This document shows positions 17,112 through 25,443 of a stretch of DNA of 64,000 nt, piece after piece; the stretch's first letter is position 1; every line of letters begins with the position of its first letter. The DNA lies in NCBI RefSeq assembly GCF_012103215.1, contig NZ_JAAVNE010000016.1, positions 1 to 64,000 of the forward strand, given 5' to 3'. The DNA comes from Falsiroseomonas selenitidurans (GTDB lineage Bacteria > Pseudomonadota > Alphaproteobacteria > Acetobacterales > Acetobacteraceae). The position numbers and the translations under genes were made by a program. Under the pieces are notes generated by a model. It saw nothing but the letters and a program-made list of their open reading frames with translations. It was not told the origin of the DNA and did not search any database.

Positions 17112-18320
17112 ATGCGCCGCCGAGACATGATGGGGGCCGCTGCCGGCCTCGCCACCGGGATGGGCCTGGCGACGCCGGCGGCGCAGGCGCAGCGCCGTGG
17201 CGCGACGCCGGCGGCCCGCCCCGCCCCAGCGCCGACCAGCCCCGCCAATACGCCGCTGGGGCCGCTCGATACCGCTGCCCGCCATGCGCTGATCATCGAC
17301 TATGACACTGGCGCGGTGCTGCTGGAGAAGGCGGCGGAGGAGCGCATGCCGCCTTCCTCCATGTCCAAGCTGATGACCATGTATGTGGTGTTCGAGCTGC
17401 TGAAGAACGGCCGCCTGCGGCTCGACCAGCAATTGCCGGTCAGCGAGAAGGCCTGGCGGATGGGCGGCAGCAAGATGTTCGTGGAGGTCGGCAACACCAT
17501 CAGCGTGGAGAACCTGGCCCGCGGCGTCATCATCCAGTCCGGCAACGACGCCTGCATCGTGCTGGCGGAAGGCATCAGCGGGTCCGAGACGCAATTCGCC
17601 GAGCTGATGAACGAGACGGCGCGGCGGATCGGCCTGCGCGACAGCACCTTCCGCAACGCGACGGGCTGGCCGGACCCGGATCACCGGATGACCAGCCGCG
17701 ACCTGGCGCATCTGGCGCGCCGGATCATCCATGATTTCCCCGAATATTACGGCTACTACAACGAGCGCAGCTTCCGCTGGAACGACATCAGCCAGGAGAA
17801 CCGCAACCCGGCCTTGAGCCGCGTGGCGGGCGCCGATGGGCTGAAGACCGGGCATACCGAGGAAGCCGGCTACGGCCTGACGGCCTCGGCCATCCGCGGC
17901 GGGCGGCGGCTGATCCTGGTGGTGAACGGCCTGCCCACCATGCGGGCACGGGCGGAGGAGAGCGAGCGGCTGTTCGAATGGGCGTTCCGGGAATTCGAGA
18001 ACGTCGTCGTCTTCCGCGCCGCCGATACGGTGGAGGAGGTGCCGGTCTATCTCGGCGACCGCGCCACCGTGCCGCTGGTGGCCGGGCGCGACCTGGTGCT
18101 GACCCTGCCACGGCAATGGCGCCGCAACCTGGAGGTGCGGGTGCGCTACGACGCACCGGTGCCGGCGCCGGTCAGCAAGGGGCAGGGCATCGGCACGCTG
18201 CTGATCGCCGGCCAGGGCGTGCCGGAGATGACGGTGCCGCTGATCGCGGGGGCGGATGTGGACCGGCTGGGCCTGCTGCCGCGCATTCCCGCCGTGATCG
18301 GGCGCTGGTTCGCCGGCTGA
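17112..18320 (+). CDS. D-alanyl-D-alanine carboxypeptidase (PBP5/6 family)
   Basis: 402 residues; ATG 17112 has AGGGAGG upstream. The signal peptide is of Arg-rich, Tat-like type (MRRRDMMGAAAG). Active-site motifs: S83-M-S-K86 (SxxK), S143-G-N (SxN) and K245-T-G. It has the DacA/DacC layout with a C-terminal beta domain (PBP5_C) and final residues PRIPAVIGRWFAG that could form the membrane-anchoring helix. It trims the terminal D-Ala from pentapeptide stems in the periplasm. With the two transglycosylase genes upstream it forms a cell-wall remodelling cluster. Confidence 0.93.
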   Translation: MRRRDMMGAAAGLATGMGLATPAAQAQRRGATPAARPAPAPTSPANTPLGPLDTAARHALIIDYDTGAVLLEKAAEERMPPSSMSKLMTMYVVFELLKNGRLRLDQQLPVSEKAWRMGGSKMFVEVGNTISVENLARGVIIQSGNDACIVLAEGISGSETQFAELMNETARRIGLRDSTFRNATGWPDPDHRMTSRDLAHLARRIIHDFPEYYGYYNERSFRWNDISQENRNPALSRVAGADGLKTGHTEEAGYGLTASAIRGGRRLILVVNGLPTMRARAEESERLFEWAFREFENVVVFRAADTVEEVPVYLGDRATVPLVAGRDLVLTLPRQWRRNLEVRVRYDAPVPAPVSKGQGIGTLLIAGQGVPEMTVPLIAGADVDRLGLLPRIPAVIGRWFAG

Positions 18321-18377
18321 CCACCGAAGACCGCCCTGCGGGGTTGAGCCGGCGCCGTTTCGCGGCGAGATAGGGCC

Positions 18378-19001
18378 ATGCGCGATCAGGGCCGTTTCAT
18401 TTCCCTCGAAGGCGGGGAGGGTGCCGGGAAATCCACCCAGGCGCAGCGCCTCGCGGATCATCTGGCGGCCCGCGGCCTGCCGGTGCTGCTGACCCGCGAG
18501 CCCGGCGGCGCGCCGGGGGCGGAGGCGATGCGCCGGCTGCTGCTGGGCGGGGCCGGGCTGGATGCGGTGGCGGAGGCGCTGCTGGTCTTCGCGGCGCGGC
18601 GCGACCATCTGGTCTCCACCCTCCGCCCGGCGCTGGCGGCCGGCATCTGGGTGATCTCCGACCGCTTCGTCGACAGCACCCGCGCCTATCAGGGCCATGG
18701 CCAGGGCGTTCCCGCCGCGGCGATCGAGGCGCTGGCGGCGGTGGCGCTGGAAGGCCAGGCGCCGGACCTGACCCTGGTGCTGGATGTGCCGGTGGCGGCG
18801 GGGCTGGCGCGGGCCCGGGCGCGCGGCGTGGCGGCGGACCGCTATGAGCGGCTGGACGAGGCCTTCCACCAGCGCATCCGGGAGGGCTTCCTGGCCATCG
18901 CCGCGGCGGCGCCCGGGCGCTGCGCCGTGGTGGATGCGGCGCGGCCGCCGGGGGCGGTGGCGGCGGCGATCGCGTCCCTGGTGGATGCCCGCCTGCCATG
19001 A
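18378..19001 (+). CDS. tmk: thymidylate kinase
   Basis: 207 residues, standard length. P-loop SLEGGEGAGKSTQ at about residues 9-21, the TREPGG motif, and the DRFVDSTRAYQG stretch that contains the DR(F/Y)xxS motif. Phosphorylates dTMP to dTDP in the cytoplasm for DNA synthesis. The last codons overlap the start of holB (ATGA, 18998-19001), the common tmk-holB arrangement. Confidence 0.97.
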   Translation: MRDQGRFISLEGGEGAGKSTQAQRLADHLAARGLPVLLTREPGGAPGAEAMRRLLLGGAGLDAVAEALLVFAARRDHLVSTLRPALAAGIWVISDRFVDSTRAYQGHGQGVPAAAIEALAAVALEGQAPDLTLVLDVPVAAGLARARARGVAADRYERLDEAFHQRIREGFLAIAAAAPGRCAVVDAARPPGAVAAAIASLVDARLP

Positions 19002-20062
19002 GCCGCGCCCCGCGCATGCCCAAGGTCCAGGAATTCGAGGAGGATCCGGACCTTCCGGTGCGCGGCATGGTCGATCTGTTCGGCCATGCCGGGCCGGCGC
19101 AGGTGCTGGAACGCGCCGCCCGGTCCGGCCGTCTGCCCCATGCCTGGATGCTCGCCGGGCCGCCCGGCATCGGCAAGGCGACGCTGGGCTACCGCTTCGG
19201 CCGCTGGCTGCTGGCCGGCGGGGCCGAGGGCGGGCTGCCTGCCGGCTCGGCGCCGCTGCACCTCGACCCCGGGCACCCGACCTTCCGCCGCATCCTGGCC
19301 GGCGCCCATGCCGATCTGCGCGCGCTGCGCCCGAATACCGGGGAGGGCGGGGTGAAGCGGGTGATCCGGGTGGAGGATTCCCGGGATGCCATCCGCTTCC
19401 TGGCGATGACCCCGGCCGAGGGCGGCTGGCGCTTCGTGCTGGTGGATGGGGCGGAGCTGATGCGCCCGGAAGCCGCCAATGCCCTGCTGAAGACGCTGGA
19501 GGAACCGCCGCCGCGCGCCGTGCTGGTGCTGACCACGGCGGCACCCGACCGGCTGCTGCCCACCATCCGCAGCCGCGTCCGCCGGCTGGACCTGGCGCCC
19601 CTGGCGCCGGCCGACCTCGACCCGCTGCTGATGCGGCTGTTGCCCAGCCTCTCCACCACGGAACGCGCAACGCTGGGGCGGATCGCCGAGGGCTCGGCCG
19701 GGCAGGCGGTGGCGCTGGCGGAAGGCGAGGGGCTGGCGATGCAGGCGCTGGTCGACCAGGTGCTGGCCGACCTGGCCGGCCGCCGCCACTGGCACCCTGT
19801 GGCCGAGGCGGTGGCGGCGAAGCGCGACGGCAGCGGCTTCGCCACTTTTATGGCGCTGCTGCGCGGCGCCCTCTCCGCCGCCGTGCGCCAGGCGGCGCGC
19901 GGGCAGGGGGCGGCCCCCTGGCTGGAGGGCCGCGCGCTTGCCGAGTGGTCGACCCTGTGGGATAGGCTGGGACAACTCGCAGCCGAGACGGATGTGCTCA
20001 GCCTGGACCGCAAGCAGGCGGTCCTGACCGCGCTTCTCTGGCTCACGCCGCCCCGGCGGTGA
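18998..20062 (+). CDS. holB: DNA polymerase III subunit delta'
   Basis: 354 residues. AAA+ fold with a loop GPPGIGKATLGYRFGRW near residue 48, VDGAELMRPEAANALLKTLEEPP near 150 and a sensor-like TTIRSRVRRL-type segment near 185 (LLPTIRSRVRRLDL). It is part of the clamp loader that places the beta clamp on DNA. It starts within the tmk stop, and its own stop is followed at once by the metG ATG. This tmk-holB-metG-tatD order is widespread in proteobacteria and supports the call. Confidence 0.95.
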   Translation: MSRAPRMPKVQEFEEDPDLPVRGMVDLFGHAGPAQVLERAARSGRLPHAWMLAGPPGIGKATLGYRFGRWLLAGGAEGGLPAGSAPLHLDPGHPTFRRILAGAHADLRALRPNTGEGGVKRVIRVEDSRDAIRFLAMTPAEGGWRFVLVDGAELMRPEAANALLKTLEEPPPRAVLVLTTAAPDRLLPTIRSRVRRLDLAPLAPADLDPLLMRLLPSLSTTERATLGRIAEGSAGQAVALAEGEGLAMQALVDQVLADLAGRRHWHPVAEAVAAKRDGSGFATFMALLRGALSAAVRQAARGQGAAPWLEGRALAEWSTLWDRLGQLAAETDVLSLDRKQAVLTALLWLTPPRR

Positions 20063-21628
20063 ATGGGCGCGCTGACCGCGATATCGGATGTCAAAGCCGT
20101 GACAACAAGCTCCTACATCACCACGCCGATCTATTACGTGAACGACAAACCGCATGTCGGGCACGCCTATTCCACGCTCGCGGCCGATGTGCTGGCGCGC
20201 TGGCGGCGGCTGCAGGGGCGGCGGGTGTACTTCCTGACCGGCACGGATGAGCACGGCCAGAAGGTGGAGAAGGCGGCGCAGGATGCGGGCATGGACCCGC
20301 AGGCCTTCACCGACAAGGTCAGCCAGAGTTTTCGCGACCTCACCGCCACCATGGGATTTTCGAACGACGGCTTCATCCGCACGACGGAGGAACGCCACAA
20401 GCGTGCCTGCCAGGCGCTGTGGACGAAGCTGGTCGAGAATGACGAGATCTACCTTGGTGCCTATGAGGGCTGGTACGCGGTGCGCGACGAGGCCTTCTAC
20501 GGGCCGGATGAGCTGGTGGAGCGTGACGGCGTGAAATACGCCCCCTCCGGCGCGCCGGTGGAATGGGTGAAGGAGCCCTCCTACTTCTTCCGCCTGTCCA
20601 ACTGGGCCGACAAGCTGCTGGCCTACTACGACGCCAACCCCGACTTCATCCTGCCGGCCAGCCGGCGGAACGAGGTGGTGGCCTTCGTGAAATCGGGGCT
20701 TTCGGACCTGTCCATCTCCCGCACCTCCTTCACCTGGGGGGTGAAGGTGCCGGGCGACGATGCGCATGTGATGTATGTGTGGATCGACGCGCTGACCAAC
20801 TACATCACCGCGCTCGGCTACCCGGACGAAGCCGCGCCCGAGTGGCAGCTCTGGCCGGCAGAGGTGCATTTCGTCGGCAAGGATATCCTCCGCTTCCACG
20901 CCATCTACTGGCCGGCCTTCCTGCTGGCCGCCGGGCTGCCGGCGCCCAAGCGCGTCTTCGCGCATGGCTGGTGGACCAATGAGGGGCAGAAGATCTCGAA
21001 GAGCCTCGGCAACGTCATCGACCCGGTGGCGCTGGTCGAGGAATTCGGCCTGGACCCGCTGCGCTATTTCCTGCTGCGCGAAGTGCCCTTCGGCCAGGAT
21101 GGCGATTTCTCCCGCTCCGCCTTGGTCAACCGGCTGAATGGCGAGCTGGCCAATGCGCTGGGCAACCTGGCGAACCGCACCCTGTCGCTGATCCAGCGCA
21201 ACGCCGACGCCGTGCTGCCGGAGGCCACCGCGCCGACCGAGGCCGATGCCGCACTGGCCGCCCAGGTCGCGGCGCTGCCCGGCGTGGTCGGCGCGCATCT
21301 GGACCGGCAGGAATTCCACCTGGCGCTGGAGGCCATCATGGCCGCGGTGCGCGATGCCAATGGCTACATCACGGTCGCCGCGCCCTGGGCGCTGAAGAAG
21401 ACCGACCCGGCGCGCGGCCTGGCCGTGCTGCGCCATCTGCACGACGCGCTGCGCGTCTTCGCCACCCTGCTGCAGCCCTTCATGCCCGGGACCATGGCCA
21501 AGCTGCTGGACCAGCTGGGCTTGCCGGAGGCGGCGAGGGGGCTTGACGCCCTGTCCACGAAGCTGCCCGGCGGCCTGGCGCTGCCGCCGCCGGAGCCGCT
21601 GTTCCGCAAGATCGAACAGGCCGCCTGA
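20063..21628 (+). CDS. metG: methionine--tRNA ligase
   Basis: 521 residues from ATG 20063, which abuts the holB stop; a GTG at 20099 would give a shorter N-terminus closer to many homologues. Class I synthetase signatures: HVGH at residues 31-34 (HIGH) and KISKSLGN near 310 (KMSKS). FLTGTDEHGQKV is the MetRS-specific stretch. It lacks the long zinc-knuckle insert and the C-terminal tRNA-binding domain, as in the short MetG form of alphaproteobacteria. Charges tRNA-Met in the cytoplasm. The next gene starts two bases after the stop. Confidence 0.96.
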   Translation: MGALTAISDVKAVTTSSYITTPIYYVNDKPHVGHAYSTLAADVLARWRRLQGRRVYFLTGTDEHGQKVEKAAQDAGMDPQAFTDKVSQSFRDLTATMGFSNDGFIRTTEERHKRACQALWTKLVENDEIYLGAYEGWYAVRDEAFYGPDELVERDGVKYAPSGAPVEWVKEPSYFFRLSNWADKLLAYYDANPDFILPASRRNEVVAFVKSGLSDLSISRTSFTWGVKVPGDDAHVMYVWIDALTNYITALGYPDEAAPEWQLWPAEVHFVGKDILRFHAIYWPAFLLAAGLPAPKRVFAHGWWTNEGQKISKSLGNVIDPVALVEEFGLDPLRYFLLREVPFGQDGDFSRSALVNRLNGELANALGNLANRTLSLIQRNADAVLPEATAPTEADAALAAQVAALPGVVGAHLDRQEFHLALEAIMAAVRDANGYITVAAPWALKKTDPARGLAVLRHLHDALRVFATLLQPFMPGTMAKLLDQLGLPEAARGLDALSTKLPGGLALPPPEPLFRKIEQAA

Positions 21629-21630
21629 GC

Positions 21631-22407
21631 ATGCTGATCGTCGACAGCCATTGCCACCTGGACCATTTCCAGGGGGCGGAGCAGGCGGATGTCGTGGCCC
21701 GGGCGCGGGCGGCCGGCGTCGGCGTGATGGTGACCATCGGTACCCGCATCGGCCCCGGCGCCACGACGGTGCGGGAGATCGCGGACCGCTACGACAACGT
21801 CTTCGCCGCCGTCGGCATCCACCCGCACAATGCCGGCGAGGGCGAGGTGCCGAGCGTGGAGACCCTGCTGGCGGAGGCCGATCACCCCAAGGTGGTCGCG
21901 ATCGGCGAAAGCGGCCTGGATTATTTCTACGACAAGGCCCCGCGGGAGGCGCAGAAGCTGGGCTTCCGGCGCCACATCGCCGCCGCCCGCCAATCCGGGC
22001 TGCCGCTGGTGATCCATGCGCGCGAGGCGGATGCCGATATCGCGTCCATCCTCGAGGAGGAGGATGCGGCCGGGACGTTTCCCTTCCTGCTGCACTGCTT
22101 CTCCTCCGGCGCCGAGCTGGCGCGGACGGCGGTGCGGCTGGGCGGCTACATTTCCTTCAGCGGGATGCTGACCTTCCCGAAATCGGACGCCATCCGTGCG
22201 GTGGCGGCGGAAGTGCCGGCGGAGCGCCTGCTGGTGGAGACGGACAGCCCCTACCTCGCCCCCGTGCCGCTGCGCGGCAAGCGCTGCGAGCCGGCCTATA
22301 CCGTGCACACCGCGGCCAGGCTGGCCGAGGTGAGGGGGCTCGGCCTGGAGGCGCTGGCGGCGCTGACAACGGGGAATTTCCGCCGCCTGTTCAGCCGGGC
22401 TCGGTAG
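21631..22407 (+). CDS. TatD-family metal-dependent hydrolase
   Basis: 258 residues. Metal ligands: SHCHLDHF at the N-terminus (HxH), Glu in IGESGLDYFYD, His in LVIHARE, His in LLHCFSS and Asp in LVETDSPYLAP. TatD proteins are TIM-barrel deoxyribonucleases active on DNA or on D-aminoacyl and similar substrates, and their genes commonly lie behind metG. Cytosolic; no signal peptide. The gene is two bases from metG and one base from the MBL gene, so it is part of the tmk-holB-metG run. Confidence 0.93.
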   Translation: MLIVDSHCHLDHFQGAEQADVVARARAAGVGVMVTIGTRIGPGATTVREIADRYDNVFAAVGIHPHNAGEGEVPSVETLLAEADHPKVVAIGESGLDYFYDKAPREAQKLGFRRHIAAARQSGLPLVIHAREADADIASILEEEDAAGTFPFLLHCFSSGAELARTAVRLGGYISFSGMLTFPKSDAIRAVAAEVPAERLLVETDSPYLAPVPLRGKRCEPAYTVHTAARLAEVRGLGLEALAALTTGNFRRLFSRAR

Positions 22408-22408
22408 C

Positions 22409-23203
22409 GTGCGGGTCACGCTGCTGGGCTGCGGCGGCTCCGCCGGCGTGCCGCAGCTGGGCGGGCCGGGCGGTTCTGGCGAATGGGGCGAATGCGACCC
22501 GGCGGAGCCGCGCAACCGGCGCAGCCGCACCTCCGCCCTGGTCGAGGATGCGGCCGGGCGCCGATTGCTGATCGATGCCGGGCCGGACCTGCGGCAGCAG
22601 TTCCTGTCTTGCGGTATCGCAACGATTGATGCCGTGGCCTTCACCCATGCCCATGCCGACCATGTGCTGGGCATCGACGACCTGCGCAGCGTGAACCGGC
22701 TGCGCGGCACCGCGCTGGACGCCTTCGGCACCGAGGAGACGCTGGCGCTGCTCGCCCAGCGCTTCGACTACGCCTTCCGCCCGCCGACGCCGCCCGGCTT
22801 CTACCGACCGGCGCTGACACCGCGGCCGGTTCTGGTGGGCGAGACAGTGGCGATGGCAGGGATGCCGGTGCAGGTGCTGCGCCAGGATCACCGGGTGATG
22901 GAAACGCTTGCCTTCCGCATCGGCCGCTTCGCCTATTCCACCGATGTGGTGGCGATGCCGGAGGAGAGCCTGGCGGGGCTGGAGGGGCTGGACACCTGGG
23001 TGGTCGGCTGCTTCCAGCGCCGGCCGCATCCGGTGCATGCGCATGTGGCGCAGGTGCTGGACTGGGTGGCGCGGATGCGGCCGCGGCGCACGGTGCTGAC
23101 GCATATGGGCATCGACCTGGATTACGCGGCGCTGCGCGAGGCGCTGCCGGCGGGCGTGGAGCCGGCGCATGACGGGATGGTGCTGGAGGTGGCGGAAGGC
23201 TGA
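22409..23203 (+). CDS. MBL-fold hydrolase, PhnP-like phosphodiesterase
   Basis: 264 residues, GTG start right after the tatD stop. Metallo-beta-lactamase motif THAHADHVLGIDDL, C-terminal THMGIDLDY and an early LLGCGGSAGVPQ. This is the subgroup that includes PhnP (cyclic ribose phosphate phosphodiesterase) and small-molecule or RNA phosphodiesterases. In this tatD-linked position it is usually a general MBL phosphohydrolase. The C-P lyase locus 5 kb away has no phnP of its own, so a part-time PhnP role is possible but unproven. Confidence 0.88.
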   Translation: MRVTLLGCGGSAGVPQLGGPGGSGEWGECDPAEPRNRRSRTSALVEDAAGRRLLIDAGPDLRQQFLSCGIATIDAVAFTHAHADHVLGIDDLRSVNRLRGTALDAFGTEETLALLAQRFDYAFRPPTPPGFYRPALTPRPVLVGETVAMAGMPVQVLRQDHRVMETLAFRIGRFAYSTDVVAMPEESLAGLEGLDTWVVGCFQRRPHPVHAHVAQVLDWVARMRPRRTVLTHMGIDLDYAALREALPAGVEPAHDGMVLEVAEG

Positions 23204-23275
23204 GCGTTCGCCCTCCGTTCCAGCGCACCCCCGGTTTGCTGGCGATCCTCATCCCGGATCCGGACTTCTCCCCGA

Positions 23276-23338
23276 CTTATCCCCAGCGGTTTTTCTTTCC
23301 ATAATATACCTTATGCGGCAATTCCGCATGGGGATAAG
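23276..23338. promoter_or_regulatory. nested palindrome in AT-rich patch, DnaA-box-like arms
   Basis: CTTATCCCCA (23276-23285) and TGGGGATAAG (23329-23338) are perfect 10-bp inverted repeats. Between them lie an AT-rich tract (TTTTTCTTTCCATAATATA) and a second hairpin, ATGCGG-CAATT-CCGCAT (23313-23329). Each outer arm carries TTATCCCCA, one base from the DnaA consensus TTATCCACA. The element lies between the MBL gene and mazG. It could be a terminator, an operator pair or a DnaA-binding site; the sequence alone cannot choose. Confidence 0.5.
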
Positions 23339-23446
23339 CCTGTGTCCGACCGGTGTCGCCGCCGCCTGGTTCCGGGGATGAATCCCCGACGCCTTGCCGC
23401 GCCGCGCGCCTGCGCCAGGATGCCGCCAGCAAGGAGCCCTTCCCCC

Positions 23447-24256
23447 ATGACCGATTCCGACCCCGGCGCCGCCTTGGCCCGCCTGCTTGCCATCATGGCC
23501 CGGCTGCGCGCCCCCGATGGCTGCCCCTGGGACCAGGTGCAGGATTTCGCCTCCATCGCGCCCTACACCGTGGAGGAAGCCTATGAGGTGGCGGACGCCA
23601 TCGCCCGCGGCCCGGATTTCCCCCAGCTTCTGGACGAGCTGGGCGACCTGCTGCTGCAGGTGGTCTACCACGCGCAGATGGCGCAGGAGGCCGGCCATTT
23701 CGGTTTCGCCCAGGTGGCGGAGGCGATCGCCGCCAAGATGATCCGCCGCCACCCGCATGTCTTCGGCGAGGCCGCCGCCCGCGACGCCGGCATGCAGGAG
23801 CGCGCCTGGGAGGCGCAGAAGGCCGCCGAGCGCGCTGCGCGGGCCGAGGCCGGCACGCTGGCCGGGGTGCCGGTGGGGCTGCCCGCCCTCACCCGCGCGC
23901 TGAAGATCGCGCGCCGCGCCGCCCGTGTCGGCTTCGACTGGCCGGACGCCCCGGCGGTGCTGGACAAGCTGGAGGAGGAAGCGGCGGAGTTGCGCGCCGA
24001 GCTGCCGGGCATGGACCGGGCGCGCCAGGCGGATGAGCTGGGCGACCTGTTCTTCGTCATGGTGAACCTGGCCCGCAAGCTGGAACTGGACCCGGAAGCC
24101 TGCCTGGCCGGCGCCAATGCGAAGTTCGAGCGTCGATTCAACCAGATGGAGGCGCGCCTGGCCGCGCGCGGCCAGGCGCCGGCGGATGCCGGGCTGGCGG
24201 CGATGGAGGCCGAATGGCAGGCGGTGAAGGCGGCCGAAGCTGCGGCCGGCGGCTGA
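23447..24256 (+). CDS. mazG: nucleoside triphosphate pyrophosphohydrolase
   Basis: 269 residues; ATG 23447 has AAGGAG ten bases upstream, preferred over upstream in-frame ATGs. Two MazG repeats: the N-terminal one with LRAPDGCPWD, TVEEAYEVADAI and LLDELGDLLLQVVYHAQMA, the C-terminal one with LEEEAAEL and DELGDLFFVMVNLARKL. The E-x2-E...E-x2-D metal-binding sets are intact in both. It hydrolyses NTPs and dNTPs to NMP and PPi in the cytosol, clearing damaged nucleotides and moderating stringent response. Monocistronic by appearance. Confidence 0.95.
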   Translation: MTDSDPGAALARLLAIMARLRAPDGCPWDQVQDFASIAPYTVEEAYEVADAIARGPDFPQLLDELGDLLLQVVYHAQMAQEAGHFGFAQVAEAIAAKMIRRHPHVFGEAAARDAGMQERAWEAQKAAERAARAEAGTLAGVPVGLPALTRALKIARRAARVGFDWPDAPAVLDKLEEEAAELRAELPGMDRARQADELGDLFFVMVNLARKLELDPEACLAGANAKFERRFNQMEARLAARGQAPADAGLAAMEAEWQAVKAAEAAAGG

Positions 24257-24272
24257 GCCCTCGGGGGCGAGC

Positions 24273-24287
24273 GTTCACTGAACGTTC
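24273..24287 (+). promoter_or_regulatory. LexA-box-like site GTTC-N7-GTTC
   Basis: GTTCACTGAACGTTC matches the alphaproteobacterial SOS box (GTTC-N7-GTTC) exactly. It also contains the palindrome CGTTCA-C-TGAACG (24272-24284). It lies 16 bases after the mazG stop and 231 bases before the next start. An eight-base match is expected once or twice by chance in 64 kb on two strands, so function is uncertain. Confidence 0.3.
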
Positions 24288-24347
24288 CCTGGTGTTGCCT
24301 TCCGCCGGCAGCCTCTTGCCGCGTGTCGCGGCGGCCAGGATCGCGGA

Positions 24348-24383
24348 TGTCGTAGCACGACACAATCGTGTTGTAGTGCGACA
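24348..24383. promoter_or_regulatory. tandem 15-bp operator pair
   Basis: TGTCGTAGCACGACA (24348-24362) is a perfect palindrome with 6-bp arms and a 3-base centre. TGTTGTAGTGCGACA (24369-24383) is identical to it at 12 of 15 positions. The two start 21 bases apart, two helical turns, so bound dimers would lie on the same face of DNA. They are 136 bases upstream of the TIM-barrel gene. I do not recognise the consensus TGTYGTAGYRCGACA as a named regulator site. Confidence 0.55.
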
Positions 24384-24518
24384 AGGCGCTGGCCAGGGGG
24401 TGACCCGGCACCGAACGAACCATGAACAAATGGCTTTCATCCAGGCTTCACGGCGCCGCCCGCCCGCCGCCAAGCCGTCAGGCTAGACTGGCGCGTCTTC
24501 CTCAGAGAGGTCCTGCCC

Positions 24519-25436
24519 ATGACCCCGCCGCTTTCGCTGACCATCCAGGTGAAGGACCCCGACTGGGCCGACCTGCCCGCCGCCCTGGATGACGCGCAGG
24601 CGCTGGGCGTGGCGATGGCGGAACTGCCGCTGCATGCGCTGGATGTGATCTTCGGCGGCCGCATCCAGCCGCGGCGCCTGGCGGCGGTGCGGCGGATCTG
24701 CGCCGACCGCCCCCTGGGCTACGTGCTGCACGGCCATCTCGGCATCAACCTGATGGAGGAGGCCTTCCGCCTGCCGCTGCACCTGGAGGTGCTGCGTGCC
24801 AATATCGAGGCCGCGGCGGCGCTGGAATGCCGCAACCTGGTGATCCATTCGGGCTTCGTTCCCACCAGCCAGGCGGCCGGCATCGAGGCCGCCTTCGACC
24901 GCCAGCGGGAACATCTCTCCCGCATGGGCGATGTCGCCCGCGACCATGGGGTGACACTCTGCGTCGAGAACATCTTCGAGTTCACCGGCATCAAGGCTAC
25001 CGCCCTGCCCGGCCGCCTGGCGCGGGAGCTGCGGGCGATCGCGCATCCCAACGTCATGGCGACCTTCGACATCAGCCATGGCTGGCTGCATTGCGGCCAG
25101 TGGGGCGCGGATTTCCTGGAGGAAGCCCAGGCGCTGGCGCCGCTGTCGCGCCACCTGCACCTGCATGACAGCTTCGGCCGGCCGAACGATTTCTGGACCT
25201 ACACGGTGACCGAGATGCTGGCCTTCGGCGTCGGCGACCTGCACCTGCCGATGGGCTGGGGCAGCATCCCCTGGGCGGCGCTGGCCGAGGGCTGCGAGTG
25301 GCCGGAGGATCTGGTGGCGGATGTCGAGGTCAACCACCGCTACCGCAGCGCCTTCCCCGAGGCCATCGCCACCAGCCGCGCCTGGGTGGAGCGGCTGAAG
25401 CTGGCGCCCGCGCCCTTCGCGCGGGCTGCCGAGTAG
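24519..25436 (+). CDS. TIM-barrel sugar phosphate isomerase/epimerase-like protein
   Basis: 305 residues of the AP-endonuclease-2/xylose-isomerase-like superfamily. Likely metal ligands: E in CVENIFEF, D and H in FDISHGWLH, H and D in HLHLHDSFG, E in ADVEVNHRY. No signal peptide. The start at ATG 24519 is preceded by AGAGAGG. It is a single gene behind the tandem operator pair, convergent with pirin, whose stop is only 8 bases away. The superfamily covers sugar and inositol isomerases and DNA-repair endonuclease IV. The sequence looks more like the isomerase side, but no substrate can be assigned. Confidence 0.78.
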   Translation: MTPPLSLTIQVKDPDWADLPAALDDAQALGVAMAELPLHALDVIFGGRIQPRRLAAVRRICADRPLGYVLHGHLGINLMEEAFRLPLHLEVLRANIEAAAALECRNLVIHSGFVPTSQAAGIEAAFDRQREHLSRMGDVARDHGVTLCVENIFEFTGIKATALPGRLARELRAIAHPNVMATFDISHGWLHCGQWGADFLEEAQALAPLSRHLHLHDSFGRPNDFWTYTVTEMLAFGVGDLHLPMGWGSIPWAALAEGCEWPEDLVADVEVNHRYRSAFPEAIATSRAWVERLKLAPAPFARAAE

Positions 25437-25443
25437 CCCCGGC

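Noticed and set aside
9287-17296. A single minus-strand open frame of over 2600 codons
   Set aside because: It runs opposite to a series of well-supported plus-strand genes, is rich in Arg, Gly, Ala, Pro and His without domains, and arises because GC-rich codons rarely give stops on the antisense strand.
22409-23203. Naming the MBL-fold gene phnP
   Set aside because: It is in the metG-tatD cluster, not the phn operon, and PhnP-specific residues cannot be confirmed without alignment.
23204-23446. Chromosomal origin oriC at the palindromic AT-rich element
   Set aside because: Only two imperfect DnaA-like boxes, no cluster of boxes, no dnaA, hemE, gidA or parAB neighbours, and no switch of gene orientation there. 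Kept only as a regulatory candidate.
24519-25436. Annotation as endonuclease IV (nfo)
   Set aside because: Metal-ligand residues belong to the same superfamily, but the characteristic endonuclease IV zinc cluster sequence pattern is not seen and the overall look is isomerase/epimerase-like.
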